DNA of 64,000 nucleotides, from the NCBI GenBank assembly GCA_012861695.1, contig JAAOOA010000027.1, positions 2,174,724-2,238,723 of the forward strand. The letters are read 5' to 3'. The translations under genes and the position numbers were made by a program. Positions 21,674 to 32,500 of this stretch are shown one piece after another; position 1 is the first letter of the stretch, and every line of letters starts with the position of its first letter. The notes beneath the pieces are model-generated. The model worked only from the letters and a program-made list of their open reading frames with translations, made no database searches and had not been told where the DNA came from. The DNA comes from Trematomus loennbergii (taxonomy: Eukaryota > Chordata > Actinopteri > Perciformes > Nototheniidae).

Positions 21674-24600
21674 ACACACACACAACACACCACACACACA
21701 CACACACACAACACACACACACACACACACACCACACACACACACCACACACCCACACACACACACAACACCACACAACACACACAACACACACACACAC
21801 CACACACACCACCATTTTTTTTTGAAAATAAAGTTATTTTATTTAGTTTTTGGAATATTTGTTGTTTCTTGAATAGGTATAGTAATAGCCGTTTAAAACA
21901 TTTGATATATATTTGCATCATTTTACAATTTTCTTTAGTTCAGTTACAGTTTTATGTTACAGTTTCAGTTCAGTTACAGTTCAGTTACAGTTTCACTGTA
22001 GGTTTTATGTATTAGGGTTACGTTTGAAAATTGTATGTATTAAGTTTAATTTTTAATTAATTTACACATTTTTTATACACGTGTAGTTAGTTTTACATTT
22101 TTATATAATTTTTTGAAGTTTTTATAGTTGTATTAAAGCAGACAGGAAGTTCTATATGGGGTTATAGGTGAGGCTGACCGGAGGCTGACAGGAGGCTGAC
22201 TGCAGGCTGACTCGAGGCTGACTGCAGGCTGACTGCAGGCTGACAGGAGGCTGACAAGAGGCTGACAAGAGGCTGACTGGAGGCTGACTGGAGGCTGACT
22301 GCAGGCTGACTGGAGGCTGACTGGAGGCTGACTGCAGGCTGACTGGAGGCTGACTGGAGCTGACTGGAGGCTGACTGCAGGCTGACTGCAGGCTGACTGG
22401 AAGCTGCATGTGAAGCTGACTCACCTTGAAGATGCCGTGCTCCAGGTCCAGGATGTGGATGTTGTTGTCTCCTCCTCCCACCACCAGACTGTTATCCTGA
22501 AACACAGAACCATCGGCCTCATACAGGGGAAGCATACTTTCACTACAGTACTATACGCAAATACAAGTCTGCAGCACAAATATTTAGAGGGAATATTCAC
22601 CAAAAAAATGCAGAATTATCAACAATTCTGACTTCATATTCTCTAGAAAAAAATTATCACATTTAGCCTCTCATACCACCACTTAGTATTAATTAAAAAA
22701 TATGAGTTCATGTTGGCATAAATGTATGGTAGGGATTTTTGGGCAATTCTATTATTTACAGTACACTCACCGGCCACTTTTTTAGGTACACCTTGCTAGT
22801 ACAGAGTTGGACCCGCCTTCAGGACGGCCGTAATTCTTCATGGCATAGACTCAACAAGGTGCTGGAAACATTCCTCACAGATTTTGGTGTAAATTGAGAT
22901 AATAGCATCACGCTGTTGCTGCAGATTTGTCGGCTGCACATCCATGATGCAAATCTCTCGTTCCACCACATCCCAAAGGTGCTCTATAGGATTTAGATCT
23001 GAAAAAATATCCCCCCCACCATACCCCACCACCACCAGCCTGAACCGTTGATACAAGGCAGGATGGATCCATGCTCTCATGTTGTTTACACCAAATTCAG
23101 ACCTACCGTCCAAATGTCGCAGCAGAAATCAAGACCTATCAGACCAGGCAATATTTTTCCAATCTTCTATTGTCCAATTTTGGTGAGCCTGTGTGAATTG
23201 TAGCCTCAGTTTCCTGTTCCTAGCTGACAGGAGTTGACGGTGTGGTCTTCTGCTGCTGTAGCCCATCTGCTTCAAGGTTCCACGTGTTGTGGTTCAGAGA
23301 TGGTCTTCTGCATGCCTTGGTTTCAACGAGTGGTTATTTGAGTTACTGTTGCCTTTCTATCGTCTTGAAACCAGTCTGGCTTTTCTCCTCTGACCTCTGG
23401 CTTCAACAAGGCATTTTCTCCCAGAGATCTGCCGCTTACTGGATATTTTCCCTTTTTGGGAGCAGTCTCTGTAAACCCTAGAGATGGTTGTGCGTGAAAA
23501 TCCTGTAGATCAGCAGCTTCTGAAATACTCAGACCAGCCCGTCTGGCACCAACAACCATGCCATAAGTCCCTTATGCCCCTTTTCCACCAAACCGGTTCC
23601 AGGGCCGGTTCCGGGCTAGAGCCTGATTAAGCTCTGGTTCTTCCTGTTTCCACCGCAGCGGAGCCGCAACGGAGCCGCAACGGAGCTGCAACGGAGCCGC
23701 CTCTAAGAGCCGAAAACCAGTTCTTAGCTGGCCACTCGACTGCCGGCAAGAACCAATACTAATACTTCACGCTTACGTCGGAGGGCGAATCCCGCACCCC
23801 GCAATAACAGTTAATGGCGAATACAGCAAATACGAGTTGTAACAAGCAGTAGCGCTGAGAAAAGTGACTAGAACGCAACCACACTTACAAAAAAAACACA
23901 CTTTATAAAGTCAGGCAACACTACCAGGCTTAGTGTGTTTCTGTTTATTTGTACCTTACTTTGAGCATCTGTTCGCTGTTATTGATCATTGTGGAGAGCA
24001 AGCAGACGTTTTCCTGTTTTTTTTTTACATTCATGTCACTGTTAGACGCTTTATCCAAAGCGACTTACATACTCAATACTGTGGGCAATCCCCACAGGAG
24101 CAATTTGGGGTGAAGTGTCTTGCCCAGGGACACAACGACATGCTGACTGCAGTGGGTTTGAACCTGTGACCCCCTGATCCGAACACCTACGCACAACCCA
24201 CTGCGCCACATGCCTCCTCGTTTTATATTATAGCAGCTATCGGATGGAATCAATATATGAGCTGCACAGGTTGCTCACTTATGAGGATGGGGGATATTTA
24301 TCAGCTGCTTGTTTGACAGTCAGACAGTGAATACTTTCAAGCGGCCGCTGCCGTGAGTTAAGAGACTAAACTCTGCCGTGAGTTAAAAGTAGACTAAACT
24401 CCGGTGGACGAGCAGCACTGCAGCGGTCGGTAAATGCCGCTGAACCACATTAATAAACAATGAACCACGGCACTCTGGAGAAAAGGGTCGAGAAGTAGTT
24501 ATTTAATTTAATCTGGCTTTGTTTGATTAAAAGCAACACGATCATCGACCCAATGCAGTCCCCTATTGTTGTTGTTGTGAGCGGCGTTGGGGAGAAAATC

Positions 24601-27600
24601 AGTGACGTAAACGGTGACGTCATGACGCAGCACCAGTCGGGCTCTGAGCGGTGGAAACATAAGTGGTGCTACAGAGAAGAACCAGTTAAGCACCAGAAAA
24701 GCACAAGAACGGTTCTTGTGGAAAAGGGGCATTAAATCCCCTTTCTTCCCCATTCTGATGTGGATTGAACTTCACCAGGTCGTCTTCTCCATGTCTACAT
24801 GCCTCAATGCATTGAATTGCTGCCATGTGATTGGCTGATTAGATATTTGCATTAACGAGCAGTTGAACAGGTGTACCTAATAATAAAGTGGCCAGTGAGT
24901 GTATATTATATTTTACGCATTTTTGAGTCATTATAAATATTAAATATAAAATAGTTCTTAATAACTATATTAGGTGTGTGTTCTCACCCGGGTGTTTAGG
25001 ACCATGGCGTTGATCTCCGGTATCTCTAGACTGGATCTTAGGAATAAAAACTTCAGTCAGCTCTTTGCTCACTTATTACAGTAACATATAATATTAAATA
25101 TTATAATAAAATATGAGGTCATTCAAACAGAAAGAAAGCGTCTCTCACTTGTAGTTCGGTCTCTTTGTCCACAGAGGTTTCACATTCTGAAGAGACAAAA
25201 TTAGAAAATACTTTTCTTTTTTTAAGTCAAGTTTAACTAACTGAGTATCAGCAGCAAATTCAGATTTTACAACACATCATAATATAATAAAATATAAAAC
25301 AATAAATACAGTGTATACATACAAATATATGTATATATTAAACAATAATACAATAATTATAATATCATATTATAAATACAGTGTATACATATACATATTA
25401 AAATAATAATACATTTGAATAAATACAAACATTTGTTGGTCATCTTGTTATAAATCATTCTGATACACTTCCTTTACAAATAACTCTTTGTTTTTGTACA
25501 CTAAGATTGTACTTTATACAATAACTGGGCACCAAATCACTGTGAGGATGTATTTTAATAATACCAATAATAATGTAAATAGGGTCTGACCTTCTTGGTG
25601 AGGTCGCTCCAGCTCCAGCAGCTGATCTCTCCGTTTCCTGCGCTCAGGAGGTGACAGTCGGTGGAGAGGAGCGAGAACACAGGTCCTTCATGAGCTAAAA
25701 AACACACACACACACTTTCATTATAAAAACCCCATTAATCACAACACAGATACTCAGTGAGAAAAGGCAGGAATACAGCAATGGTGACTCTTTCTCACTT
25801 TCAAAAAGTTGCTCTGATGTCCTTAGAAGACCAAAAACTGCCATAAAATATACATATTAATATTACTCTCCACTTACTTTCGGGTTAGCTCTTATAACCA
25901 ACTTTAGGCCTGATCATAAATACTTTATATCCTATTTGGACAATTTGAGACTTTTAAATGGTAGTTAATTTACAAAGTGCCACTAATGTTTGTTTTTATG
26001 AAAGTAAAATGTCAAACAAAAGAGCAAATAAAATAAAAATATTAATATAAACATAATAACTTAAAGTAAAAACATAAACAGGTTTATTAGAATATATACA
26101 GAGGTGTATTATTACACCTCTGTATAAAACTATCGTTTCTAGGACATAAGTATTAACACTTAGTTTACAACAACTAACTTGTTTTTTTTTCATTACTTAC
26201 TAACCAACTAAAAATACACAAAATACTCAACATTAAAAGTTATTAGTGTGTGACAAATCAAAGTATACTGAGGTCTTAAAAAAGGTATTTTTTACAATTC
26301 TCATTAATTGTATACAATGGTAATGACAGTAAGATAACTGAATCAACTTTTGAGCCACATAAAATGAAACAAATATTTAGGGTTAGGGGATATGTGTTAT
26401 ATCTCACCTGTGAAGGTTAGAACAGGTTTCTGACTCAGGGCTGTGGCATCTGGACTCAGAGCTGCAGACAGGCTGCAACCCAAACATAACCAAATATTAA
26501 TATGATTATTAATATATTCATACATTTGGTTTAAAAGAGGTACTATTTTGCTTATTTTCAAGTTCATATTTGTATTTAGTGTCTCTACTGTAACATGTTT
26601 CCATGCTTTAATACTCAAAAAGCTCTTAATATTTATCATACTGCCTGTGCTGCAGCACCTCTTTTCACCCTCTGTCTGAAACCAGAGCCTGCTCTGATTG
26701 GTTAGCTGGCCAGCTCTGTAGTGATTGGTCAACCGCTTAGAGATGTCCCACTTCTTAGCCTATTACGTACAATGTTATGGAGTGCTAGCCAATGTAAGCG
26801 TGAGTTTTACACAGTGATGTCACTATGTTACGGAAGTAAGAAAAGGAGTCCAATGGAAGCGTTGGGGGTAGGGGGGGGAGTGTGTGGGAGAGAAACTCCC
26901 TCTGGAGGGAACAAAGGGATTCGGAACACAAACTACAAGAAAGGGAAAACCTGAAAAAAAGCATAATAGGGCCTCTTTAATGAGTTTGATCATAGTTGTG
27001 TGTGTCGGACCTGAACACGGCGATCTCGCCATAGTTGTTCCCGGCTGCCAGAAATCGTCCACAGGGAGAAAAACTCTGCGAGAACACGGACATGTGGAGG
27101 AGCTGCAACAACAAAACACACATTAAATATTCATATTCATCTTTATTAAACTTATGAAATCCCATCTGCAGCTCTGTGTTTTCTCTGCTCATTATTTCCA
27201 ACATAAAGTCTGTTGACTTCTATCAGCCATCTATCATTTATTGGAGGTATTACAAATGGAAACAGCAGGATTGCAGGAAGAGTGGTCTCAGATGTACAAT
27301 TGCAGTACAAGCCCACTTAGACAAAATATGAAACAATAATCGAAAATAATAAAAAGATAATTAAAGAAAGATAAAGAAAATCAAGTGTCACAAAAGTATT
27401 ATTATTAGTAATATACATGTATTACTGGGCATCACACCTATCAAACGTAAAGGGTTTTTAGAAGAAGTAATATATTATTATCCAATTAATAATATTGAAT
27501 GATTAAGTAATTCCAGGACAAGTGAAGACCAATACTGTGTCACATATTCAGACAAAAGACAATAGCCTATACAACAAGTAAAGACAAATTACAAAATACA

Positions 27601-28264
27601 GTTCAAACTCTGGTTAACATTTATACATACAAAACGGGTTACCGAATGGGACTTGATTTAAGGACCTTAATAAATGCTCTTATAACATGTGCTTGGTTCC
27701 ATTTTAAAAACATATATAACTTTTTAACGTATTCAATCAATACCCACATTTAATAGGAGTCCCTTTACCATTAGAACATATTTTAACCAGTCATCCTATG
27801 CGAGCATTTTTACAAACTAACAAGAAAACCCAACTTTAGCAGAAAAAAAATAGCATGTTTATTCGCTAACAAAACGTATTTTAAACACCAACGACAGTTT
27901 CGTTAAGATGAAGTTGATGTAAACGTGTTAACTTATGTAAGCTGTTTAACTAATAAGCACAAAACACACTTTTAGCGGAATTCTAAGTGGTGTTTGCCGC
28001 AAAGCCTTAACTTTTAAGACCAAGGCATACAGGTACAGCTAAGTGGATTCATTCAAGTTTAAATCAGTGTGTATTAACGTATTCTAACTAATCTATTACA
28101 CCATCAGATATTATCGTTATTTGCCACATTTCCAACAACAACAAAGCGCGAGTAAAGCTAAGCGCATATTTCAGTATAAATGTGAGTGAGATTTTTACAT
28201 TTAATTGAATTTCCTCCACAGTTTTAAGAACATGTTAATAATAGTTTACCTCTACGGGACCCAT
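16806..28264 (-). CDS. thoc6: THO complex subunit 6 (WD40 protein), complete
   Basis: Thirteen coding exons in transcript order: 28264-28250, 27102-27011, 26472-26408, 25694-25591, 25186-25149, 25036-24988, 22496-22425, 21613-21512, 21392-21343, 19858-19796, 19696-19586, 19081-18954, 16886-16806. About 322 residues, close to human THOC6 (341). It starts MGPVE, then '[20 protein letters not shown]' and 'NNYGEIAVF', followed by WD-type repeats ('[10 protein letters not shown]', '[15 protein letters not shown]', '[11 protein letters not shown]', '[13 protein letters not shown]', '[14 protein letters not shown]') and the C-terminus '[18 protein letters not shown]'. THOC6 is a subunit of the nuclear THO/TREX complex, which couples transcription and splicing to mRNA export. 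Two exons need one extra base: exon 8 at its acceptor (21,610-21,613) and exon 12 in the G run at 19,011-19,013. Every other phase fits, so sequencing or assembly error is likelier than decay. Confidence 0.93.
17237..17870. mobile_element. Foldback-type MITE, 'GACGCACACAGC' family, copy 2
   Basis: Long imperfect inverted repeats: 'gctgcaccttcagaaatgat' on the left against 'cgtttctgaagctgcac' on the right. Further inside, 'cgtttagtaaaagcgctgca' pairs with 'gcagcgcttttagtaaacg'. It lies in the last intron of thoc6. The largest copy of the three in the window. Confidence 0.7.
17890..18790. mobile_element. Foldback element with a long palindrome
   Basis: Outer ends share inverted 'gttgcgctagac' / 'ggttaacgcgacc' and repeated 'tccgtca' motifs. 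Inside, two arms of roughly 175 bases (about 18,040-18,217 and 18,350-18,532) are inverted copies at high identity. Both include 'aaacgtccagggtttttttt', 'aatggtaattttcagactgt' and 'tttagtggtagct' (as inverse on the right). The spacer is about 130 bases. Non-coding, in thoc6 intron 12. A related fragment is at 2,040-2,205. Confidence 0.75.
20155..21049. mobile_element. Tc1-like element, inactive
   Basis: Terminal 'cagtggaggaaataagtatt' and its inverse at the right end, flanked by TA on both sides. A second internal copy of the end motif lies at about 20,922-20,950, the paired inverted/direct repeat layout of some Tc1 elements. Between them are broken remnants of a Tc1 transposase N-terminus in several frames ('[13 protein letters not shown]', '[18 protein letters not shown]', '[11 protein letters not shown]'). 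It is internally shortened (895 bp against about 1.6 kb for a full element). In thoc6 intron 9. Confidence 0.9.
21617..21812. repeat. (CA)n microsatellite next to thoc6 exon 8
   Basis: About 195 bases of CA repeats with ACC and AAC interruptions. On the thoc6 sense strand this is a (TG)n tract ending at the exon 8 acceptor (TGTGTGCAG at 21,614-21,622). Open frames across it are Cys-Val or Thr-His repeats only. Confidence 0.97.
22171..22405. repeat. 11-bp minisatellite in thoc6 intron 7
   Basis: About 21 tandem copies of an 11-base unit, consensus aggctgactgg / aggctgactgc, with one 10-base unit near 22,357. The array ends about 20 bases downstream (in transcript sense) of the exon 7 donor at 22,424. 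The donor-flanking sequence GTGAGTCAGCTT itself resembles the unit. Confidence 0.95.
23575..24731. mobile_element. PIF/Harbinger-like MITE nested in the Tc1 element
   Basis: Ends tgccccttttccacc and gtggaaaaggggca are inverted repeats, with TTA on both flanks (23,572-23,574 and 24,732-24,734), a 3-bp TWA duplication typical of PIF/Harbinger. Inner ends keep 'accggttcc' / 'ggttcttg' pairing. No transposase frame. It contains a SINE. Confidence 0.75.
24035..24220 (-). mobile_element. tRNA-derived SINE, copy 2 (innermost insertion)
   Basis: Inverse orientation copy of the unit at 1,280-1,475: 'tatccaaagcgacttacata', 'aggagcaatttggggtgaag' and 'gcgccacatgcctcc' on the + strand. It sits inside the Harbinger-like MITE, which sits inside the Tc1 element. 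Confidence 0.75.
26530..26979. mobile_element. MITE family 'GATGTCACTATGTT', copy 3
   Basis: Left end 'ttaaaagaggtactattttg' and right end 'cataatagggcctctttaa' are inverted repeats. The middle has 'tgattggtcaaccgcttaga' and 'gtgatgtcactatgttacgg'. It fills most of thoc6 intron 2. Confidence 0.75.
27103..28249 (-). other. thoc6: thoc6 intron 1
   Basis: AT-rich sequence between the five-codon first coding exon (donor GTAAAC) and exon 2 (acceptor TTGTTGCAG). I see no gene, RNA or recognisable transposon in it. Confidence 0.6.
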
Positions 28265-29512
28265 TCTGTTCACACGGACACTTCGTGCCTTTATAACGGC
28301 TGCAAAAGGAGCAAAAAGTCGGTAATTTAAGTATTTTTTTTACAAACGATGCGAGGAGGGAACAAGATGAATGCAGTCGAGGGAATATGACGTATGCACT
28401 AACGCAAAGGATTCTGGCACATGTAGTACACATTCTAGCAGCGAGGTGTTTTTTTATGTATAACTACAGGACAAATGTAATTCATAAATGCAAGAAAATA
28501 AAACAATTATACTCAAAATGGATTCGATAAAAAAAACACAGTATGAAATCACTTTGTCTCAAAACATGTTTTAGTATGTATTTTATCATTTTAAATTATT
28601 TTTTAGAGCAGGTTCAATTATAATTATGAATTTGTATATAAAGAAATGGCAATAAAGTAAAAAAGGAACTAGGAACTACAATGAGAAATAAACTTAAAGA
28701 TGATAATACAAAAATATATCATATATTTAAGATAATAAATCAATGTACATTTTAATAATAATACACTATATATTGTTACAAATATTATTGTATTGCAAAT
28801 CATCATTTCTAAGGGAGGTAGAGTAAATATTAAAATGTTATGAAGGTAGAACTATGTAAATATGTATGCTCATTTTTAGATTTTGTTATAAAAATAATTA
28901 CTATTTTAAACATATCAAATACAAGTACACATTAATCATTGTTTTGAAATTCAAAATGTATTCCCCATATACATAAGGAAGAACAAAGCTCCAGAGGATT
29001 TTTCTAAAAAAAACTGTGTTTCTAATATAATGTATTTGTTGATTATTAAAACGACCTCAGAATGTCATTTGCCCCATGATGTTAATGAAGAAGAAGATGA
29101 AGGGGATCTAGCGGCAGCCTGGCTCGGCTCGGCTATCCCCGGCAGCGGTGAGGCAGAGCAGCACCGAGACTCAGTGATTGTCTGTAATACAATGACCCTA
29201 ATGAGCTCTGGGGTTCATTATTAAAATAAACCCAGAAACTGATTGTTAAAACCACATACTGGTTTTTTTTTGTGCGCATGATGACGCGCAGCGGTGTGCG
29301 CTCCGGCGGCGCGCAGCCAGCAGCGGCAGGAAGTATGTTGTCGAAGCGGCGGTAGAGAGAAGGTAGAGGGGGGAAAAGAGCCAAGAAGCAAAAGTCGGTG
29401 TTTGAACCGGAGGAGGAGAAAGGAAATCATGCCGAATCCGTGAAATCTGCGTATTTTTGCATCTCCACGCCGTGCATCGTGCACCCGTGCGGGCGCAGAG
29501 GCCGATTGAGGG
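28265..29512. promoter_or_regulatory. Head-to-head interval and first exons of thoc6 / ZNF646-like gene
   Basis: The - strand thoc6 start codon is at 28,264 with its 5' UTR just above it. About 1 kb further, GC-rich sequence (about 29,260-29,512, rich in CpG such as 'tgacgcgcagcggtgtgcgc') ends at a strong donor GGGTAAGT (GT at 29,513-29,514) on the + strand. This is the probable non-coding first exon of the zinc-finger gene. The middle (about 28,440-29,060) is AT-rich and featureless. Promoter function is inferred from position and composition; I see no TATA box that I would trust. Confidence 0.5.
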
Positions 29513-32500
29513 GTAAGTGTGGAGCGGAAAAAACGTCTCGAAAACGAGGCTTTCATCAATGGGGGCCGCGGTGTGTTTGTCGAGATCTTTGTGTAGCTCC
29601 GGGCTAGCCTGGGGTTAGCTGAGATGCTAACCTCTCTGCGAGCGCATACATCGGCGACAGTTTGCACCCACTATCTGCTTTGTGTTATTTAAAATAAACA
29701 ATAGTTGTCTCGCTAGCTTCTGCACGTTTGTATTTTAAGCTTTTATTTACAAACTTCCGTTTTACCTATTTTCTCTCATCACGGGGGGTTGCTAACTAGC
29801 CTAATGCTAATGTTAGTGCGGCCGTGTATATTTTACCTCCTATCCACCAAACTGTTTATATTACCAAAATGCTAAAAGCATTGATGTTGCTGAATATGGT
29901 ATATGCACCTTGTTTTGAGGAAATAAACACCCCAAGCCTCTGGTTGTAGCGCAGTGGGGTATCAGTTTGTGTTTGTGGGCTAAAAAGGAGATGCTAGCGC
30001 GTTAGCATGGGGAAAATGTCTCGCTGCTCGAAAGCCATTTTCCGATGAAATGGGGTCTCAGTGAAAGTGGGCTGGTGGCTGTAGGTGTTGTCCCCGCTAT
30101 GCTGTGAGAATTCTGTCAGAGAAACATCGCTAACACCGGGCGATTTTATTCAGTTTGACCCCCCTGTTGTTTTTGCTCCCGGATCCACGGCCGGGCTCGG
30201 GTGTCACTCCCCCGATTAAATGCGGGGAGTCGGCTTTAGGAAATGTCGGCCGTGTGTCGGAGAAGATGCCCCGCTTTTGTCCCGATAAATCCATGCCGGG
30301 GCTGAACCCGAGCAAGAAGAGAAGGGCCAAGGTCAGGCCGCCCTGCTGCAGCTGGCACGGCTCTTTCGGTGTTAAATCTGCTGTAATCATATTAACAGAA
30401 TGATAGTTTTCATGAGTTTATTGCCGAAGCTGATTGTTGTCTCTGATCAAAACAACCCATACATGTGTGAACAGACCCGGGTTATTTCTGCACGGTGTGT
30501 GAATCCACCTGAGACACTTTTGGCACCACAGACATTGAAATACCTTTTTGTTTGTGAAGTACAGCTTTACTAGTTGTTTTTTGCTGTGCAAAGCAAATTC
30601 CGTTTGTTTACATTATCCGAGGAAGAAAAAAAGTTGGACGGGAAAAAAAAGACAGGGTTTTGATTGGCTGGTCCTGAACGGTCTGATTCAAATTTGTGTG
30701 TGAATGAGATGCTTCATTTAAAAGATCTGTACCAGATTACTGTGGATAATTCCATGTTTATTCTCATATTCACACTAATTAAAGAGATGCAGCTGTAAGA
30801 TCTCCCTGATTAACAAATACATGTTAAAAAGATAAAAATTGTTCAACAGCTTATTTCTAAGGGCTTAACACAACATTTCCCCTGTAAATTCAGACATAAT
30901 TCCTTTCAACATATGTCCTCAAATTAACTTTTCAATTCATGGCAAGTAAATATGTAAAAAAAGAAAGACATGGAAGTGAAACATATTGGGTAATTGAAAT
31001 ATAGGGATAAAACATAACGTGAATATAAAACAAAATGGATTTTGTGTTAAGTAATGGCAAAGTCAATTCACTGTTATGTAAACAGGAATGTAGTAATGTG
31101 CCTGCACATACAGAGGTATAAAATGTTTTGCACAACAGTAGGTTCAATTAAATGCCAATCAAGCCGGTTATCTGAACCAGCTGTTTACAGTCACGCTGTC
31201 ATAACAAACCAAACACTCAGATCTGTATTATATTTAAAAACGTCAGTCCTGTCTCACAGGAGAGACATTTATCGCTGATACCAGGCGATTATTATTATTT
31301 TAATGCAATTACCTGATTGAGATGCTGAATTTGTAACTTTTCTGCTAGATTATTTTGGATAATTTTGCCTGTGCTAAATATTACATGCAACTTTATTGGT
31401 GGAAGAAATGCTTGTTTACAGAAATGATCAATTGATGGGATTTAAAACATCTTAATTTTTTTTCATGCCATAAATACAGATATGAATCTAAATGCATATA
31501 TTAATATAAAGATGCAAGGAAATTAAATTAGTCCTTCATGGTAAATTGCAAAGTCAGAATATCTTTTAAAAAGTAGGTTTACAGCTCCGAAGCCTAATTT
31601 CTACAATCTTTGGCACTTAATTTATACTTAATTTATTCACAATCTTAAAGTGAAAACTAGTGGAGGTATACATTTTAGGAGGTATACAGAAGATATTTGA
31701 CAGTAAGGGGCATTCCAACTTTTTCTTTTTCTTTAGTTGAAAGCATTAGGCAAAAAAGTGTTACATAATTATTCAAGTTTCTTTACATGTTTACTCCAAA
31801 TAAAAAACTGGAGAGGCTTAAAATACACAAACCTGCAAAAAGTAAACAAATGGTAACTAGTATATCTGAAATCAAGTTCAAAATTGTGCAGGTTTCTTTG
31901 AATTTTATACAAGATTTCTACCCACTTTTTTTCGACGATAATCAGAATTATTCATTTGGATGGATATTCATCATCACAGCAGCACAATAATCAGGATGTA
32001 CAGGAAACATATACCATTAATCCAAGATATATATGCAGAATGCTATGTGCACAAAGGTCAGGGTTTAACCCAAATTATTACCTCGATTATACCTAGATTA
32101 AATAATTAATTGCTTGAATAATTGATTAATTAATTGATAATGGAAAACAAATCAGACATATTTAAAACCTCAACAATCTTTGAGGTTATTGAAGAAATAA
32201 TCAGCTCTGTTTTGACCTAATAATGTATTAAACCATGCTACAAATGATTTTAAACATTTCTATTAAGATAATAATGTATTGCTTATTAATTTAGCTCATA
32301 ATCACCTCAGTAATGGTGGTCAATTAGACAGGTTTTCTAAAGGATTTAAGTGGCTAAATTAGGGTTACGCTATTTTTCTACAGTTCTAAGGTTTTCTGAA
32401 TAGCTTGAGCTGGTTTTAGTGGTGGGAAATTTAAAATGAGGGCTGCAACTAATCATCAGTGTTTCCCCTACCATTGTAGCGCCCCCGCCAACGGAGCCCC

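Larger units (their letters stand above)
22764..24901 (-). mobile_element. Tc1/mariner-type element carrying nested insertions
   Basis: Ends cactcaccggccactttttt and its inverse aaagtggccagtgagtg, flanked by TA. The - strand 23,113-22,838 keeps a transposase C-terminal remnant with '[16 protein letters not shown]', the region around the last acidic residue of the DDE triad, and 'FQHLVESMP'. The rest is frame-broken. The continuity of the host element is interrupted by the insertion at 23,575-24,731. In thoc6 intron 6. Confidence 0.88.

Noticed and set aside
21426..21921. Long open frames on both strands over the CA tract
   Set aside because: Same cause; only the thoc6 exon 8 part (21,512-21,613) is real.
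22152..22535. Repetitive 'QPPVSLQSA' protein or CRISPR-like array
   Set aside because: The units are direct 11-base tandem repeats with no spacers, in an intron; the frame is chance. Only 22,425-22,496 is coding (thoc6 exon 7).
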